From Prochilodus magdalenae (Eukaryota; Chordata; Actinopteri; Characiformes; Prochilodontidae): 64,000 nt of DNA. The position numbers were made by a program, and so were the translations under genes. This document shows positions 60,421-64,000 of the stretch, piece by piece. The stretch's first letter is position 1. Every line of letters starts with the position of its first letter. Under the pieces are notes generated by a model. That model searched no databases and was not told the origin of the DNA. It was given only the letters and a program-made list of their open reading frames with translations. The stretch spans positions 554,501 through 618,500 of the forward strand of contig JAMWET010006600.1 in the NCBI GenBank assembly GCA_024036415.1, in the 5' to 3' direction.

Positions 60421-63400
60421 AACATTTAAACAAAGTGGACTTCGTCGAGCGGAACTCCAGGCAAGAATGAATGTTAAAAAGAAGGCTGGATGAAAATGTA
60501 TTAACATTCTGTTGGTTGGGGTTGGGGCTGCAGGGAGGGGTGTGGTGGTTGGGGTGGGCCTACTGTTAAAAGGCTTGTGTGACTTTCGCAAGCTTTTTTG
60601 CTTTGAGACTTTTAACACATGCCATTCAAGGAGAATCATTAGGCTGTATACTGTATATTATATCTCATTAATGTCCACTTAATTAAATTAATTTTACCTA
60701 TGGTATCCTCTTATTAAGAAAATATTGTGTATTTCTGCATTACTGAGTTTTTGCTTGATACGTAGCTCTAAATGCATAAAAGCTGATATCTTAATAAGCT
60801 TTATGTTGTAAAAGTGTCACAGATATCTGACAAATTAGTAAACTGGTCGACTGTAGTTACGATCAATGGTGTCATATTAGATTGTCATGGTGTAACTCAG
60901 AATGGATTCATAGTGAGCTAACGTTAATTTACTCACTGTTGTTGTTGAGGTTTATTTTTATTTTCCTTTAGGTTTTGCTTCTTTGTGATCAACACAATGT
61001 CTCGCACCAGCAAATTGGAGCAGAGCTCCCCCAAAAGAAAAAACATCTTGTTTCATTCTAGGACCAAATCATAGGGCATCACATATGGGCATTTTTTTTA
61101 CCCTGGCCAAAGTCACATACCTTCTATGTAGACATTAGAGAACAATTAAAATGCTGAATAAATGCATTCAGTGGCACTTCTTAAATAATTAAATGTGCTG
61201 GCAATGTATGCTTCACCTTCTGTTGCTGCTAAAATACCTTCCTCTGTCTTTGTCCGTGTGCACAGTTCTCTGGCCCTCCAGTGATCTATGCTAGGGATCC
61301 CTATTTTTATAAGCCTGTCTATGATCTGGAATGCCTTTGGCCCTGACCCCTGCTCACCCATAGCACAGTAGTCCATGCAAGGATATCCAAGCTCAAGGAG
61401 CTTTTATGGGATGCCACTGCTGCTCACTCATGATGATGGTCCTTGTTTTCTACTGTAGGTCATAAGGAGAGCCATGCTTGGGCAATTCTTGATACAACAT
61501 CAATACTGTACAGTACCCTGTGATTGTCTTTTCAAATAAATAAAATTGTTCACAAGAGGACTAGGGATAAATAAAGGCTGAAAAGATATGCACAGACTGG
61601 GAATAGATAGTGGTTGAGTTGTGCTGTGGGCTTCTTTTTAAGAGTCCCTGAGATTGTATGTGGAACTTTAATGTTTTTATTTGTTTTATCTGCAGCATGC
61701 ATGCTGTTAAAATTTGCTAAACAGATTTTGAGAGTTGGGCGATTCTTTCTGATTAATTATTATGTGCACTGCAGAGGTGTAACAGCCATGGTTTTGTCCC
61801 GGTTATATGTGATATGATCTATAGTTTATTTTTTAACCAAACTTTAATTATTAGCTTACAGATTGTGTTTTTGGTTTGGTGTGCCTTTTAGCATTAGCTG
61901 GTTAGCATTAGCAGGCTAGTAATTTCTTATCCTTTGAGTTCTTTTCACAGCTAGTCTTTGTCTCCAGACAACATGACCAAACTATGGCACCATGCTGTCT
62001 GCATTACTTGCAGAGGAAACCTCACCCAACTAGGGCTCCATATTGTATTATTGTGCGTTAATCATTATCACAGTATTGGTGTTTGCAGTACTGATATTGC
62101 ACATAGCTGCAGTGTGAAAATGAGCCGTCTAGTTGTTGTATTGTTGGTTTTTTTTTGTGCTGGACCTCCCAGATGGTCAGCTTGTGATAGTTGCTGAATA
62201 CTGATTCAGTGGGAGATTAAGTGGCTAATACCCTTTGTTTTAATGTGCATAAGCAAGCATTGGCTATAATGAACAATGACTCACACCTTATTAAATGAAG
62301 AGACATTGTCACTCACATACACAACCAAAATGTGAGGCTAACATAAAATAATATAATTAAGTAGAAAACACATTCAGTCTTGCACAGGTTTTAAAAAAAC
62401 TTACGATAAGCTTTCAATAATGGGGGTAGCAACATTGCTGTCGGTGCCAAGTGCTTGAGCTTCAGCTATACCTGACTCAACTGGAATTTCCTCCTTAGAG
62501 CAGTGTTATTTAGCAGTTTTTCACTAAGTGCACCAGAATTGAAGGTACCAGAAAGGTCTACATGCTGAGAAGATTCAATATAAAATTTCAGTATTTGAGT
62601 GCACAGATAAGGCTTTCTGCCACCTGAGTTTCGCTGCATGTGCCTTCTCACTTCACCACGCAAAGCAGATTATAGGAAATGTAGTTAATCCAATTCTATA
62701 CACAGCTGTGCTCTCAGTCACCAGAGCATTAGTTTTAGTTATTTGTGTAGTACATTATACATTAAGATGTTTTGTGTTTTAATTTGTACTCCGTGTAGTG
62801 CACACTACAACACTGCATGTTTTTCCTGCTCTTGAAATCGAACACATATCTGTGTTATGAACAGCCAAATGGGAATTTTATGTGACTTTTTACAGCAATC
62901 TTGACACTCATCATAATTTCACACTGTCAAGACCTCAAACATTTTAGGTGATATTAAATAACTAACTAAATAAGAAGGCTCTTATTGCAACCGCTCTTTG
63001 TTTGAAGAGATTTTAAATGAAATGGCTGAATGCAGACACAGAAGGAAGTTTAAAGAATGCAAAGGGGGCAAACTTTGAAGTGGCCGTTTAAAGTGACCAA
63101 ATAATGTGCCCTTTTTACACTAAGCTTGAATGCTTATAGTGTCAGCCACTAGAACTTTGTAATTGCTCCTGTGATGTTGGCAAAGATGAAACTAAAACCT
63201 CTAGGAGCAGAAAAGCAGCTTTCAACAATCAACAAAATCTTTTTTAATTGCCATTGCTATAATACAACAGTGTCTACAGATACACAGTATTATGTGAAAC
63301 AGCACTTACTTTACCAAGATATATGCTAAAAATTAGGTACATAGATAACACATTAATAAACTAACACTGCAAGTTATTGCAATACCAAACAGAAAATTAG

Positions 63401-64000
63401 AACTGTGTTCTCCAGATTCAGTGATCAGTGAATGTATACTGCAACCCAATATACTTAATCTAAATGTTTTGTATTGCAGCATAATATGAGCATGCTATCT
63501 AATGACTGTGCGAAAGGATTGCGTTATCATACATTGCGATTGTGTAATAATGACGACTCTTTCTATTTTCACTGTGTAGTTCAGTATTTTTACTTTGGCT
63601 AACCCAAAATAATTATGAAGCAATGTTGTGGGAGCATGATGCAGGTATCTATAGTGACGGACTGAAGATCAGCAGTTTCGGGTGTTTTTAATTAAGAGCA
63701 GGTTAAAATAGGACTGTGTCAGCAGTCTACTGTGCGCGTGTGTACACACATTACTTGCATATGTAACGTGTATCGGTTCTGCAGTATGTAGCGGTGAAAT
63801 CACAGCACTGTTTGTCCACACACCTCAGTTTTATTTCTCGATTCTTTCTCTGTTTCTTTCTGTCTTTCCATTTCGATCTACTCCCCTGCTTTATTTTCTA
63901 ACTTTTCTTACTTTTATCATTTCTTATTTGTTCTTTTTTCATGCTTTCTTTTTTCTTTCTTCCTTAAAATATGATAAACTTAACAGGCTGCTTGTCTTTT

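Larger units (their letters stand above)
25640..64000 (+). other. megf9: megf9 intron 2 (at least 38.4 kb, runs off the window)
   Basis: It opens with GTATGT. No further cysteine-rich exon in the expected frame is visible, so exon 3 lies beyond the right edge. Repeats are listed separately. Stretches in which I see nothing identifiable include 25760-27600, 28380-29350, 29680-31740, 32400-39080, 39250-43200, 43960-46350, 49600-51500, 51960-53070, 55450-58850 and 61000-63980. Homopolymer runs such as poly(T) at about 58879-58902 occur within these. Some unique blocks (47930-48330, 50580-50770, 55145-55430, 60140-60420) are richer in G+C than their surroundings and could be regulatory. The last 150 bases are pyrimidine-rich. 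Confidence 0.75.

Noticed and set aside
63840..64000. Possible exon 3 acceptor (pyrimidine-rich tract then AACAG at 63982-63986)
   Set aside because: The following codons after the phase-2 join give Arg-Leu-Leu-Val-Phe, not the expected Gly/Cys-rich laminin-EGF continuation, and the window ends before it can be tested.

Overview
The window reads as vertebrate, most likely teleost fish, chromosomal DNA. It is AT-rich and intron-dominated, with many long dinucleotide and tetranucleotide microsatellites, several worn Tc1/mariner transposon copies, and retroposon tails of types common in fish. A dispersed repeat at about 8600-8870 resembles one I associate with otophysan fishes (characins, catfishes, knifefishes); that narrowing is inference from memory, not a search result.

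Only one protein-coding gene is supported: the 5' part of megf9 (multiple EGF-like domains 9), on the + strand. Exon 1 (ATG at 4612, donor after 5125) encodes a signal peptide and a Thr/Ser-rich mucin-like stretch. Exon 2 (25441-25639) encodes one complete laminin-type EGF domain and the start of a second. The phases agree: phase 1 between exons 1 and 2, phase 2 leaving exon 2. The remaining laminin-EGF repeats, the membrane segment and the cytoplasmic tail must lie beyond the right edge, because no further cysteine-rich exon is visible in the 38 kb after exon 2.

Layout: 1-4361 is upstream DNA with a probable solo LTR and a cluster of transposon relics. 4362-4611 is a TATA-less, CpG-containing promoter and 5'UTR with two inverted CCAAT boxes and short upstream ORFs. 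5126-25440 is intron 1, holding a Tc1-like relic (5940-6965), an otophysan-type repeat running into a (TC)n(TA)n tract, a MITE with CTGGGCAATA ends, a near-perfect 66-nt hairpin, long (TG)n and (CTAT)n arrays, and a candidate recursive splice site at 23334/23335. 25640-64000 is intron 2, holding retroposon tails, further Tc1 relics, a 30-bp minisatellite of about 25 copies, a 78-bp pyrimidine-rich tandem repeat, and several GC-richer unique blocks that could be conserved regulatory elements.

I found no bacterial-style system, no CRISPR array, no rRNA or tRNA gene and no second host gene. Most open reading frames here are chance, antisense, or by-products of tandem repeats. The most interesting hypotheses are the recursive-splicing/poison-exon signal in intron 1 and the hairpin at 13503-13568. 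Both need RNA data to test.
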